Source of the DNA: Salinicoccus albus DSM 19776
GTDB lineage: Bacteria; Bacillota; Bacilli; Staphylococcales; Salinicoccaceae
Direction: 5' to 3'
Assembly: GCF_000385175.1 (NCBI RefSeq)
Contig: NZ_ARQJ01000031.1
Coordinates: 62,001-126,000 of the forward strand
Length of the DNA: 64,000 nt
The number at the start of each line of letters is the position of its first letter. Within the stretch, counting starts at the first letter, position 1. A model generated the notes under the pieces. That model saw only the letters and a list, made by a program, of their open reading frames with translations, did no database searches and was not told the DNA's origin. Made by a program: the position numbers and the translations under genes. Shown here in pieces: positions 49,950 to 58,639 of the stretch.

Positions 49950-51884
49950 CTATTGTCTTTCTTTGACCCAGTTAATGATGCCGCCGGCAAGCAGAAGATC
50001 AATCTGTCTGTGGGTCATATTATGTTTCACTTTGATATAATCTCCTGAACGTTTCAACTTAACATCGAAAGTGTTATGCTCCTGAACTGTCTGGTGGATG
50101 TTCCTGAATTCGAGGATATCTCCTTCTTCGATCAGTTCATGATCATCTTCATTAACGAATGTTACCGGCAGGATGCCGAAGTTGATCAGATTCTGCAAGT
50201 GGATCCTTGCAAAGTCTTTGGTCAGCACCACTTTTAATCCCAGATAACGGGGCGCCAGTGCGGCGTGTTCGCGGCTTGAACCCTGGCCGTAGTTGAATCC
50301 GCCAACGACCATGTGTCCGCCGGCATCGCGTTTTTCCTGTGCTCTTTCATAATAGCTCTCGTCGATGCCTTCGAAAGTGAACGTACTGATTTTTGGAATA
50401 TTACTGCGGTACGGCAGCACTCTCGAACCGCCGGCAAGAATCTCATCTGTAGAGACGTTGTCCCCCATCTTCAACAGCACTGGCAGATCGAAGTCGTCCG
50501 GAATCGGATCGAAATCAGGGATTGTAGAGACGTTCGGTCCTTTTTCGAGTTCAACTTCACTGTTTGTTTCTGCCGGTGCTTCCAGCATCTCCTGCGCATT
50601 TATGCTTGCTGGCTCGGGAATCTCAGGATAAGGCATATCCATTGTTCTCGGATCTGTGATGACACCAGTCAGTGCTGAAGCTGCTGCGATTTCAGGACTG
50701 CAGAGGAAGACTTTGTCTTCTTTCGTACCAGAACGGCCAGGGAAGTTTCTCGGCACAGTCCGCAGACTGTTCTCTCCGGTCGCCGGTGCTTGTCCCATAC
50801 CGATGCAGCCGTTACAGCCGGCCTGGTGCAGCCGTGCGCTGGCGGACAACAGGTTGGCGATATGGCCATTTTCAACCAGCTGCTGCAGCAATTGTCTGGA
50901 TGTCGGATTGATATCAAGTGATACGCCGTTGGCGATCTGTCTGCCTTTGACCATTTCACTGGCCACCGCAAAATCACGATAGCCTGGGTTCGCAGAAGAA
51001 CCGATATAGGATTGATAGATCGTTTCTCCAGCCAGTTCAGTCACCGGTACGACATTGTCGGGACTCGTTGGTTTCGCAACCAGCGGTTCCAGTTCTGAGA
51101 GGTTGATCTGGTCGTGATCATCATATTCTGCCCCTGCATCCGCTTTTAATTCGGACCATTCATCTTCGCGGCCCTGTGTTTTCATAAAACGCTTGATCTC
51201 GCCGTCTGCCGGGAACACTGTCGCTGTGGCACCCAGTTCTGCACCCATGTTGGCAATCACGTGACGGTCCATCGCAGAGAGCTCGTCCAGTCCCGGACCA
51301 TAATACTCAATGATCTTGCCGACACCGCCTTTAACACTGTGACGACGCAGCATCTCCAGGATGACGTCCTTCGCGCTGACCCAGTCAGGCATTTTGCCTG
51401 TGAGTTCTACACCCATGACGCGCGGCATCTTGATATGGTATGGCTCACCGGCCATGGCCATCGTGACATCAACACCGCCGGCACCGATTGCCAGCATGCC
51501 CATACAGCCATTTGCACATGTGTGGCTGTCAGAGCCGAGCAGTGTCTTACCGGGCAGCGCCAGTTCCTGCATGTGCACCGGGTGACTCACCCCGTTGCCG
51601 GGTCTGCTGTAATGTACGCCGAATTTCTTGGCCGCGCTCCTTAGAAATATGTGGTCGTCCGGATTACGATAATCCTCCTGGATCAAGTTATGATCCACGT
51701 ACTGGGCTGAAACTTCCGTCTTCACCCGGTCGATGCCCATTGCTTCCAGCTCCAGCATCACCATTGTACCTGTGGCATCCTGCGTCAACGTCTGATCGAT
51801 CTTCAGACCAATCTCTTCACCAGGATTCATCTCTCCAGTAACCAAATGATCCTGAATTAACTTCTGAGCAACATTCAATGCCAT
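49950..51884 (-). CDS. aconitate hydratase, short (644-residue) form
   Basis: Iron-sulfur hydro-lyase converting citrate and isocitrate. Cluster ligands are visible as one Cys in SDSHTCANG and two in AGCNGCIGMG; the swivel domain carries NYGQGSSREHAAL with substrate Arg/Ser. At 644 residues it belongs to the shorter archaeal/mitochondrial-like or LeuC-related aconitase group rather than the roughly 900-residue CitB/AcnA typical of Bacilli. Homoaconitase-like or 3-isopropylmalate activity is less likely. It stands alone, with its own terminator, and may be a second aconitase beside a standard CitB elsewhere. Confidence 0.85.
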   Translation of the reverse strand: MALNVAQKLIQDHLVTGEMNPGEEIGLKIDQTLTQDATGTMVMLELEAMGIDRVKTEVSAQYVDHNLIQEDYRNPDDHIFLRSAAKKFGVHYSRPGNGVSHPVHMQELALPGKTLLGSDSHTCANGCMGMLAIGAGGVDVTMAMAGEPYHIKMPRVMGVELTGKMPDWVSAKDVILEMLRRHSVKGGVGKIIEYYGPGLDELSAMDRHVIANMGAELGATATVFPADGEIKRFMKTQGREDEWSELKADAGAEYDDHDQINLSELEPLVAKPTSPDNVVPVTELAGETIYQSYIGSSANPGYRDFAVASEMVKGRQIANGVSLDINPTSRQLLQQLVENGHIANLLSASARLHQAGCNGCIGMGQAPATGENSLRTVPRNFPGRSGTKEDKVFLCSPEIAAASALTGVITDPRTMDMPYPEIPEPASINAQEMLEAPAETNSEVELEKGPNVSTIPDFDPIPDDFDLPVLLKMGDNVSTDEILAGGSRVLPYRSNIPKISTFTFEGIDESYYERAQEKRDAGGHMVVGGFNYGQGSSREHAALAPRYLGLKVVLTKDFARIHLQNLINFGILPVTFVNEDDHELIEEGDILEFRNIHQTVQEHNTFDVKLKRSGDYIKVKHNMTHRQIDLLLAGGIINWVKERQ

Positions 51885-52079
51885 GTTTTTTCGCCCTCCT
51901 CATATTTAATATATTCATCAATTGAGAATATACGTATATAACTACTATTCACTGATTTGAGAAGGTTAAACTGGAAATTTAGCAAAATCCTCCAGATAAT
52001 TTGGGAATCATTGAATTTTATGTGTAGGTTTGCACGGTGAGGCGTTTTTTATTATCATTTTTCAATGAGGAGGCTGACA

Positions 52080-53162
52080 ATGATTGATAAAAAGACGACC
52101 GAAAAGATCAGAAGCCAGGCAGGATATATGGAGCAGAAAGGACGGCTGAGCAATGAAGCACTGGAATATATCTATGATAAAGGCCTGTTTAAATTATTCG
52201 TCCCTGCTGAAATCGGGGGCAGCATCAAACCGCTGCCGGAAGCGTTAAAAATTTTCGAGGCAGCCGCTCACGTGGATGGCAGTTTCGGCTGGGTCGTACA
52301 GATTGGTTCCGGCGCCGGGTTCTTTGCCACCACGATAAAACCGGACCAGGTGAGGAAATATTTTTCTGTCCGTGATTTCTATATTGCCGGCAGCGAAAAA
52401 GCGAACGGTACAGCCAGAAAGACGGATGACGGCTACATGATCAACGGTACATGGCGCTTCTGCAGCGGTGCAGACCATGCCAGCCTATTTACTGCAAGCT
52501 GTATCATAGAATCCAATGATACAGAAAACGGAAGTTTGTATGCTTTTGCCTTTACTCCGGATCAGGTGACAGTTGAAGCGGATTGGAACGCTTTCGGTCT
52601 AAAGGCAACGAGCAGCCATACGATTCATGTGAAGGATGCATTAGTCCCCACTAAACGACGTTTCGACGTGAGCGATCCCCACTTCCATTTTGATCACCCA
52701 GTCTATCATTACCCCTTTACACCATTTGCTGTAGCAAATATCGCGGCCACAGTTATGGGTGTCGCCAGCCATTTCTTTGAGGCTGCACGAAACCACATCG
52801 AATCGAAAAAAGCCCGGTGGTCAAAGAACGGCTCAAACCACTACGCTCATACGAAGAAAATTCTGGCAGAGAATGAAGCAGATTTCCTGAAATCACGTGC
52901 AAATTTTTATGAAAAAATTGAGTCAAGCTGGAATAACCACTCCAAGGGTATTCCCCTCACTTCCAAAGAAATGGAAACAGTTTTCTACCAAAGTAAAATT
53001 GTTGTCCACTTTGCGGTCACAGGCGCTCAAACGCTCATTCGCTACCTGGGAATGGATGTCGTTATGGCAGATCATCCATTGAACCGGATATACCGGGATC
53101 TCCACACAGCATCACAGCATGGGCTATTGGTGGATACAGAAGGTGAAGTCAATAAATTTTAA
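52080..53162 (+). CDS. acyl-CoA dehydrogenase-fold flavin-dependent enzyme
   Basis: 360 residues of the acyl-CoA dehydrogenase/flavin monooxygenase fold: N-terminal helical domain (KGLFKLFVPAEIGGS), a middle beta domain with NGTWRFCSGADHA, and a C-terminal helical domain with NRIYRDLHTASQHGLL. The final RDLHTASQH resembles the HsaA/DszC-type hydroxylase subgroup, which lacks the dehydrogenase catalytic Glu; no such Glu is obvious. Substrate unknown. ATG 52080 behind GAGGAGG is preferred over 52065. It is monocistronic with a strong terminator; no flavin reductase gene is adjacent. Confidence 0.78.
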   Translation: MIDKKTTEKIRSQAGYMEQKGRLSNEALEYIYDKGLFKLFVPAEIGGSIKPLPEALKIFEAAAHVDGSFGWVVQIGSGAGFFATTIKPDQVRKYFSVRDFYIAGSEKANGTARKTDDGYMINGTWRFCSGADHASLFTASCIIESNDTENGSLYAFAFTPDQVTVEADWNAFGLKATSSHTIHVKDALVPTKRRFDVSDPHFHFDHPVYHYPFTPFAVANIAATVMGVASHFFEAARNHIESKKARWSKNGSNHYAHTKKILAENEADFLKSRANFYEKIESSWNNHSKGIPLTSKEMETVFYQSKIVVHFAVTGAQTLIRYLGMDVVMADHPLNRIYRDLHTASQHGLLVDTEGEVNKF

Positions 53163-53180
53163 TTGGTATCTCATGTAAAA

Positions 53181-53216
53181 AGGTGCGCTGAGACAGTACT
53201 GTCTCAGCACACCTTT
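53181..53216 (+). terminator. terminator of the acyl-CoA dehydrogenase-like gene
   Basis: AGGTG(C/T)GCTGAGACAGT and its inverse meet with almost no loop (AGTACT centre), followed by TTTCCCTATTT. The stem is about 16 bp with one mismatch. Confidence 0.8.
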
Positions 53217-53318
53217 CCCTATTTAACCGTTAAAAGCAGGAGTGAAATTAAGTGGTATAAAACTCTGAGATACTACAAGTAAATGTAGTGTAATTATATA
53301 TGTAAGGAGGTGAAAATC

Positions 53319-53450
53319 CTGGCACATGATACAAAAATCCTGGAACAACCAATACTACTAGCACTAGTATTAATCGCTCCAGGAATAATCAAACAACTCA
53401 GACTCTGGCAACTCGGTAATCTCGAAAGCAAAAGGGATAACCAAGAATGA
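53319..53450 (+). CDS. possible small membrane protein, 43 aa, non-ATG start
   Basis: AAGGAGG at 53304-53310 is a perfect ribosome site followed 8 bases later by CTG 53319, opening a 43-codon frame with a hydrophobic centre (PILLALVLIAPGII) and a polar, charged tail (NLESKRDNQE). GTG 53310 is in frame but overlaps the ribosome site. An unusual start codon lowers confidence. It precedes another tiny membrane ORF and a tRNA gene. The layout (small hydrophobic peptide, basic or charged tail) resembles type I toxins or leader peptides, without a specific family match that I recognise. Confidence 0.35.
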   Translation: MAHDTKILEQPILLALVLIAPGIIKQLRLWQLGNLESKRDNQE

Positions 53451-53520
53451 TTTTCTATTACGGGGGGCTAATCCCCCTCCTCACATATTATTCTATAACG
53501 AAAATAAGAGGGCGCAAGTG

Positions 53521-53631
53521 ATGAGTGTTCAAGCAATTGCGACTATGCTCATTTTACTGATACCTATATTTCTTATGATTCCCCGCAAAGCGCATCTTAA
53601 TTATTTAAATAGGAAGATGAAAAATGACTGA
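53521..53631 (+). CDS. possible small membrane protein, 36 aa
   Basis: ATG 53521 lies 8 bases after GAGGG and encodes 36 residues: a hydrophobic helix (about 5-20, AIATMLILLIPIFLMI) followed by a basic tail (PRKAHLNYLNRKMKND). This is the general shape of holin-like or type I toxin peptides and of small stress membrane proteins; no specific family is recognised. It follows the 43-residue frame by 70 bases, with a short GGGGG/CCCCC hairpin between. It could also be a remnant of a phage or element at the tRNA locus. Confidence 0.4.
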   Translation: MSVQAIATMLILLIPIFLMIPRKAHLNYLNRKMKND

Positions 53632-53656
53632 AGAATGTGATTCATAGGTTTATATA

Positions 53657-53727
53657 AGCCGACAGCGAGAATCGAACTCGCATTGCAGCCTTACCATGGC
53701 TGTGTTCTACCATTAAACTATGTCGGC
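53657..53727 (-). tRNA. tRNA-Thr (anticodon GGU)
   Basis: Reading the minus strand from 53727: acceptor GCCGACA pairs with TGTCGGC; D arm GTTT...GAAC; anticodon stem CAGCC/GGCTG with loop ATGGTAA, so the anticodon is GGU (53695-53693), read for codon ACC; T arm GCGAG-TTCGATT-CTCGC; discriminator T. No CCA is encoded. All four stems are well paired. It is isolated from other tRNAs. Confidence 0.93.
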
Positions 53728-53865
53728 AGATGAAAATACCAAAATTCATTATAACATAAGCCATACCAATCTTGTACATCTGTGTTATTAAAATTTTTGA
53801 ATTTCTCCCTGTTAGTAATAGATTTACACTTTATATAGTAATATTATACTTTCTTATATTATAAA

Positions 53866-53905
53866 ACACACACATGCTCCCCTTAACCGGGAAACTTGTG
53901 TGTGT
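53866..53905 (-). terminator. terminator of the PTS/GH4 operon
   Basis: ACACACACA(TG) and (CT)TGTGTGTGT form the stem; on the minus strand it runs into TTTTATAATATAAG. It lies 20 bases after the EIIBC stop. Confidence 0.8.
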
Positions 53906-53925
53906 CTGCACTCTGTGTCACTATC

Positions 53926-55335
53926 CTATTGTTCCATCTGCTTCTCAAACTCGGCATTGACGTTATTGGCCTGGGGCCCGACGACGATCTGAAGGTTGTG
54001 GTCGTCGGCTTTGACGACGCCGTGGGCACCGGTCTGTTTGATCTTCTCTTCGTCGACGCGGCTCATATCTTCAACAACGAGTCTCAGCCGGGTCATGCAG
54101 TTTTCGTAGTCTGTGATGTTTTCTTTGCCGCCAACGTTCTCCAGGATCTTCTTGGCCATATATTCATATTTGGAATGGCTGAGTTCCAGTTCATACTCCT
54201 CCTCATCTTTTGCTTCTCCGAATTCCTCATCCTTCTCTCTGCCGATCACTGGGATGTCCAGCTTCGTGATCAGGATATAGAAGGTGAAGTAATATAAGGC
54301 TCCGAAAGCAAGACCGATGGGCAGTATGAACAGGCCGTTATCGGCGATGCCCAGATTCAAGGCGTAGTCAATGACACTGCCACCGAACGAGAAGCCGTGC
54401 CGGATGCTCAGCAGATATAGGGTGGCACCGGCGAGTCCTGTGTAGATGGCATGGATGAAGTAAAGCAATGGTGAAGTGAAAATGAATGTGAACTCGATGG
54501 GTTCGGTCAGTCCGGCCACGACGGAGGTCATACTGCCGGATCCCATCAGCGCTTTAGTCTTCTCTTTTTTCTGCTTGTATGCCGCTCTTGTGATGGCGAG
54601 CGCAACCGCTGGCACACCAAAGATCATGACGATGAAGAACCCGCCGAGGAAGAAACCGGCTGTCGGGTCACCGTTGAGGAATCTGGTGATTTCGCCCTGT
54701 ACTGTTTCCCCGTCCGGTGTTTCATAACTGCCCAGTCCGAAATAGATATATGTGTTCAGTACGTGATGCAGTCCGAACGGCAGCAGGAACCTGTTTAGGA
54801 AGCCGAACAGGAAGATGCCGAATGCGCCCATGCCGACCAGTGCCTGAGCGAAGGAATCAATGCCTGCCTGGGCATACGGCCAGACGAGTGACGCCAGCCC
54901 GGCGACGGGAATCATGATGAGAATGGTCAATGTGATCGGCCATTTCTCACCGCCAAAGAACGAGAATATGGCGGGCAGCTGGGTATTTTTATACCTGTTA
55001 TACAGCCCGGCGGCAATCAAACCGGAGAGCACTCCGCCGAAGACGCTCATATCGAGGTCCGGATTCATGAGAGTCAGCCCCTGATTTAATATGGTGATTG
55101 CCAGATAACCAGTTAATGCAGGAATCCCCCTGTCTTTCGTTTTCGACATCCCCATGGCGATACCGATCGCAATGAGCACATCCATATTATCGAAGACGAT
55201 GCCCGCAGCCTGGAATAATGGAATGTTGAGCAGATCTTCGGCACTCAGGCGGAATAAAATCCCGGCAATCGGCATGGCGACGATGGGAATCAGCATGGAT
55301 TTCCCCAAATTCTGCATGAATTTCTTCATTGTCAT
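53926..55335 (-). CDS. PTS EIICB, glucose/GlcNAc/maltose family
   Basis: 469 residues with an N-terminal EIIC domain of about ten transmembrane segments (FLLPFGLHHVLNTY, GLTEPIEFTFIFTSPLLYFIHA) and a C-terminal EIIB with phosphocysteine in YENCMTRLRL. There is no EIIA domain, so phosphate must come from an EIIA encoded elsewhere. Its start overlaps the deacetylase stop (ATGA); an in-frame ATG at 55329 is better spaced from AGGAAGGGG. The GH4 and deacetylase genes ahead of it suggest an alpha-linked disaccharide, possibly N-acetylated. It belongs to the same broad family as the broken PTS gene at 45345 but is intact. Confidence 0.9.
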   Translation of the reverse strand: MTMKKFMQNLGKSMLIPIVAMPIAGILFRLSAEDLLNIPLFQAAGIVFDNMDVLIAIGIAMGMSKTKDRGIPALTGYLAITILNQGLTLMNPDLDMSVFGGVLSGLIAAGLYNRYKNTQLPAIFSFFGGEKWPITLTILIMIPVAGLASLVWPYAQAGIDSFAQALVGMGAFGIFLFGFLNRFLLPFGLHHVLNTYIYFGLGSYETPDGETVQGEITRFLNGDPTAGFFLGGFFIVMIFGVPAVALAITRAAYKQKKEKTKALMGSGSMTSVVAGLTEPIEFTFIFTSPLLYFIHAIYTGLAGATLYLLSIRHGFSFGGSVIDYALNLGIADNGLFILPIGLAFGALYYFTFYILITKLDIPVIGREKDEEFGEAKDEEEYELELSHSKYEYMAKKILENVGGKENITDYENCMTRLRLVVEDMSRVDEEKIKQTGAHGVVKADDHNLQIVVGPQANNVNAEFEKQMEQ

Positions 55336-56075
55336 GACCCCTTCCTGCTTAGATCACGGTAGGTGATCAGCCTGAATCTATCATCGTTTTGAATGCGCTG
55401 GTTGATATCGTCATCTGTCAGCGCATCGAGTTCTTCCAACCTTGGCATGGCATAGGTAGAACCGTTCAGAAGTGCTTTATCGATATAAGAGGGATGGCAC
55501 AGAACTTCAATGGTTTCTGCACTGCCGAATGTATCGATGATCTCGTCATTATCCGCGAGCAGGATATCCGGTTCATATTGGAAATAATCAGTGGTGATAT
55601 AATCTGTAACTGCTGACTCAAAATTATTTCGCACCGGCAGACAGTATTCATTGGCCAGCGTTTTGAATACCGGCAGCACGTCCTCAAGATGGTTGACATG
55701 GTGGTGGCTGTCCAGATGCGTGGGTGTCAATCCTGAACTTAAGAACTTCTCGATCTGTGCCTGCCATTCTTTGTACAATTCCTCCGGATCGATATGAAAT
55801 TTTCCCTGGTAGTGGCTGTTTTTCTTGAAATTTCCTTTTGCATCCACCAGTGTGTGATGACCCGCCACAAGCGGTCTGCCGCATGTAAGGGTCAGGTGCA
55901 CACCGATGCCAAGTTCCGGATGGTCTCCGCCGAGTCTGAAAGCATGTTCGGCTGCCGGCATGTTGGTCATCAGTGTGGTTGAAGTGAGTATGCCCTCAGT
56001 ATAAGCATCGATGATGCCGTAATTGACCGCCCGTGAGTAACCGAAGTCGTCTGCGTTGATGATTAACCGTTTCAT
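55332..56075 (-). CDS. chbG: ChbG/YdjC-family carbohydrate deacetylase
   Basis: About 247 residues with the ChbG/YdjC metal site: INADDFGYS near the N-terminus, THLDSHHHVNHL and the VLCHPSYID histidine. ChbG removes one acetyl group from phosphorylated chitooligosaccharides before GH4 cleavage. It sits between a GH4 gene (21 bases) and the EIICB (overlap), so it probably acts on the phosphorylated imported sugar in the cytoplasm. ATG 56075 is 9 bases after GGGG and preferred over ATG 56084, which overlaps it. Confidence 0.85.
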   Translation of the reverse strand: MKRLIINADDFGYSRAVNYGIIDAYTEGILTSTTLMTNMPAAEHAFRLGGDHPELGIGVHLTLTCGRPLVAGHHTLVDAKGNFKKNSHYQGKFHIDPEELYKEWQAQIEKFLSSGLTPTHLDSHHHVNHLEDVLPVFKTLANEYCLPVRNNFESAVTDYITTDYFQYEPDILLADNDEIIDTFGSAETIEVLCHPSYIDKALLNGSTYAMPRLEELDALTDDDINQRIQNDDRFRLITYRDLSRKGS

Positions 56076-56096
56076 TTTTTCCATCCCCTTTTCGGC

Positions 56097-57422
56097 CTAT
56101 TTCAATTCCGGCCAATATCCCTGGTTTGCTTTGATCAGATCTTCAAGTATCGCTTTTGCCTTATTAACGTCCGTCACTGTACGGTTGAGCGTCAATGCCT
56201 GGAGCAATTTGTTATAGCTCCGCTCAAAGCAGGCATCAACGACGAGTGTTTCAAATGCATACTGATTTTCAATCAATCCTTTATAAAACGTCGGTATCTC
56301 TCCGACCGCGAATGGTTTTGGACCATGAGCGCCCAACATCGCCGGCACTTCAACCATGGCATCAAACGGAATGTTGGCAATGACGCCTTCATTTTTGACC
56401 ATGACCGTGAAAATATGATTCAGATGATAAACGAGGGAAGCGGCAGCCTTCACCATGTAGACCCCATGAATATCATGTGTCAGTGATGCCCTCGCCATCG
56501 ACTGATCTGCGATGATCCGATCGCATGTCTCGTGCACGCGTTTCTGCCGGCCGTTCATGACCTGTCTGGCACGCGTATTATCCCGCGATTCTTTCTCTGC
56601 CAGATCCTCCGGGTACAGATAATACTGCAGGTAAGTGTTCGGCAGATAATCCGGGAAGTCCATCAGTATTTGCCGGGCGGTCGCGAAGGTCGCTTTCCAG
56701 GACGCATCATCGGCGATTTCACTGTCGGTCGGGACGAACCCTTCGCTGATGATTTTGTCTTTAATCGTCTGTGTATAATCGTTCCCCTGTGTATCTTCGA
56801 TTTTCGTAAACCAGCCGAAGTGATTGAGACCGAAATACCCGGGCACGAGATTCCACACGTCTTTGCCGAGCATATCCGCATAGCTCTGCATGATGGCAAT
56901 CGGCATATCACAGATATTAAGCAGCCGGTCATCCTCCGGAAATACACGCTTCAGCGCCTCAGCAACAATCGCGGCCGGATTGGTGTAATTCAAAATCCAG
57001 GCATCTTTGGCGTATGTCCGGATGTCTTTCACCAGCTCGATCATGTCCGGTATGGAGCGCATCCCGTAAGCCATGCCGCCGGGGCCGCATGTTTCCTGGC
57101 CGAGGACACCATGCTTCAGCGGAATCTGTTCATCTTTCTCACGCATGGCCAGCCCGCCGGTCCGGATTTGCAGAAAGGCAATATCGATATCCTCAAACGC
57201 CTCTTTTTTATCGGTCGTGTACTTGAAAGACTCCAGTTCCGGATATTTTTCTCTCAATATGACTGCTGTCGCCTGGCCAATTCTTTCCTGACGCGCACCA
57301 TCCGTATCGTAGAGTGTCAGTGTCTTTAAAGGGAGTGTCTCTTTCTCTTCAATCAGACTCATGATGATGCCGAGTGTATAGGTGCTGCCCCCACCGGCAA
57401 TGACAAGATTCTTTCTCTCCAT
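56097..57422 (-). CDS. GH4 6-phospho-alpha-glucosidase-type glycosidase
   Basis: 441 residues, family GH4, which cleaves phosphorylated disaccharides by an NAD+/Mn2+-dependent elimination mechanism. Visible are the NAD motif VIAGGGSTYTLG, LYDTD, NYTNPAAIV, the metal-binding ICDMP and GLNHFGWF. The CDMP form marks the 6-phospho-alpha-glucosidases (GlvA/MalA group), whereas 6-phospho-beta-glucosidases usually have CNxP. First gene of the operon with the deacetylase and EIICB; a divergent GntR gene lies 148 bases away. Maltose-, trehalulose- or alpha-linked amino-sugar phosphate are candidate substrates. Confidence 0.87.
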   Translation of the reverse strand: MERKNLVIAGGGSTYTLGIIMSLIEEKETLPLKTLTLYDTDGARQERIGQATAVILREKYPELESFKYTTDKKEAFEDIDIAFLQIRTGGLAMREKDEQIPLKHGVLGQETCGPGGMAYGMRSIPDMIELVKDIRTYAKDAWILNYTNPAAIVAEALKRVFPEDDRLLNICDMPIAIMQSYADMLGKDVWNLVPGYFGLNHFGWFTKIEDTQGNDYTQTIKDKIISEGFVPTDSEIADDASWKATFATARQILMDFPDYLPNTYLQYYLYPEDLAEKESRDNTRARQVMNGRQKRVHETCDRIIADQSMARASLTHDIHGVYMVKAAASLVYHLNHIFTVMVKNEGVIANIPFDAMVEVPAMLGAHGPKPFAVGEIPTFYKGLIENQYAFETLVVDACFERSYNKLLQALTLNRTVTDVNKAKAILEDLIKANQGYWPELK

Positions 57423-57570
57423 ATGAAACCCCTTCCATTTAATTTAATACAAATATAACATGACATTTTTTATAATACAATACAACTAAAATACAAATTT
57501 ACAAAGATGTATTAATAAATGGATACAAATGATAGAATGGAAGTAATTAAGCAGGAGGTTTGAATGCACT

Positions 57571-58284
57571 ATGTGGGAGACAACTTTGCCTTTATATCAG
57601 CAGGTGGCAAACAAGATAAAAACGGACATCATTGCGAATGATGCCCGTGATGGGGAAGCCATCCCGACAGAAACAAAGCTGGCAGAGATGTATGAAGTCA
57701 GCCGTGTGACAGTGAGACGGGCAGTGAAGATTCTGATCGAGGAAGGACTGATCTACAGTGTCCACGGCAGCGGGACATATGTCAGCGGGAAAAAGATCGA
57801 ACATGATATTTATAAACTGCAGGGGTTTACCGAGGAGATGAGCGGATTACATAACAATCCCTCTAATGAGATACTGGAATTCCAGCTCACTGTACCGTCG
57901 GAGTCGGTCAGAGAATATTTGAATATCGGAGAGAACCAAAAAGTCTATTATGTAAAGCGTTTACGGCTTGCTGACGGGCAGCCTTTGATACTGGAAGAAT
58001 CCTATCTGCCGTTTGAGCTGTTTCCGGACTTGTCCGTTGATGTGCTGAAGCAATCAAAATATGAATTTATCGATCAAAAAGGGTTTAACATCAGTAAAAG
58101 ATATGCGGACTTAAAACCGATCCTGCCAAGCGATGAATTGATGGCGCAGCTGCACCTCGAAACAAAGGATCCGATGCTCTGTCTGGAAGCCTGCGCCACA
58201 TTCGATGACGGTACAATATTCGAGTATTCCAAAGTGTACTACCATCCGATAAAATATACATTTAAGCTGGTGTCGGAGAAATGA
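57571..58284 (+). CDS. GntR/UTRA regulator of the adjacent PTS/GH4 operon
   Basis: 237 residues: winged helix (GEAIPTETKLAEMYEVSRVTVRRAVKILIEEGLI, HGSGTYVS) and UTRA domain (YYVKRLRLADGQPLILEESYLPFELFP). Divergent from the GH4 operon and sharing its 148-base control region, which is AT-rich and contains repeated AATACAA motifs that may be operators. The ATG at 57571 is 12 bases from AGGAGG, slightly long; an ATG at 57563 is out of frame. Members of this group are repressors released by phosphosugars. Confidence 0.85.
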   Translation: MWETTLPLYQQVANKIKTDIIANDARDGEAIPTETKLAEMYEVSRVTVRRAVKILIEEGLIYSVHGSGTYVSGKKIEHDIYKLQGFTEEMSGLHNNPSNEILEFQLTVPSESVREYLNIGENQKVYYVKRLRLADGQPLILEESYLPFELFPDLSVDVLKQSKYEFIDQKGFNISKRYADLKPILPSDELMAQLHLETKDPMLCLEACATFDDGTIFEYSKVYYHPIKYTFKLVSEK

Positions 58285-58355
58285 TCAAAACTGAATATCT
58301 TCTCGCCGCCTATCTCGTCGGTGTGATACCCACATTGTTTGCTTATTGGTATTGA
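58281..58355 (+). CDS. possible 24-aa hydrophobic peptide coupled to the GntR gene
   Basis: ATG overlaps the GntR stop in an ATGA arrangement and opens a 24-codon frame (MIKTEYLLAAYLVGVIPTLF...), almost entirely hydrophobic. Only the coupling and the composition support it; it could be chance. Confidence 0.25.
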   Translation: MIKTEYLLAAYLVGVIPTLFAYWY

Positions 58356-58403
58356 CTGGACAACTATGATAACTGATTAGACGACTCAGCCATTACATCT
58401 AAT

Positions 58404-58433
58404 AATCCCCAGTCTACGGACATAGACTGGGGA
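58404..58433. terminator. hairpin in the 58285-58639 intergenic region
   Basis: Perfect 11-bp arms ATCCCCAGTCT and AGACTGGGGAT around an 8-nt loop; it is followed on the minus strand by TATTAG and has no T tract on the plus strand. It probably ends the GntR transcript. The remaining 200 bases to 58639 are AT-rich and hold no feature I can support. Confidence 0.55.
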
Positions 58434-58639
58434 TAACGCCATGTTAAGCAGCTTTGCAGTCACAATTCAACTTTCAGTATACAGGACACTAACTGCAAGA
58501 GTTTTTATGCTGTAAATTAATAGTACAGTTAAATTTGCTTTGTATAATACTTTTAATCGTTCTATAATAAGTCTGATAAAGAGGAAGAATTATAGATGAA
58601 AACTTCGAGTCTTCCGTAACACGGATGAAACAATCATCA

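Noticed and set aside
53300-53310. ATG at 53300 or GTG at 53310 as start of the 43-codon frame
   Set aside because: ATG 53300 is followed at once by TAA, and GTG 53310 overlaps the ribosome site.
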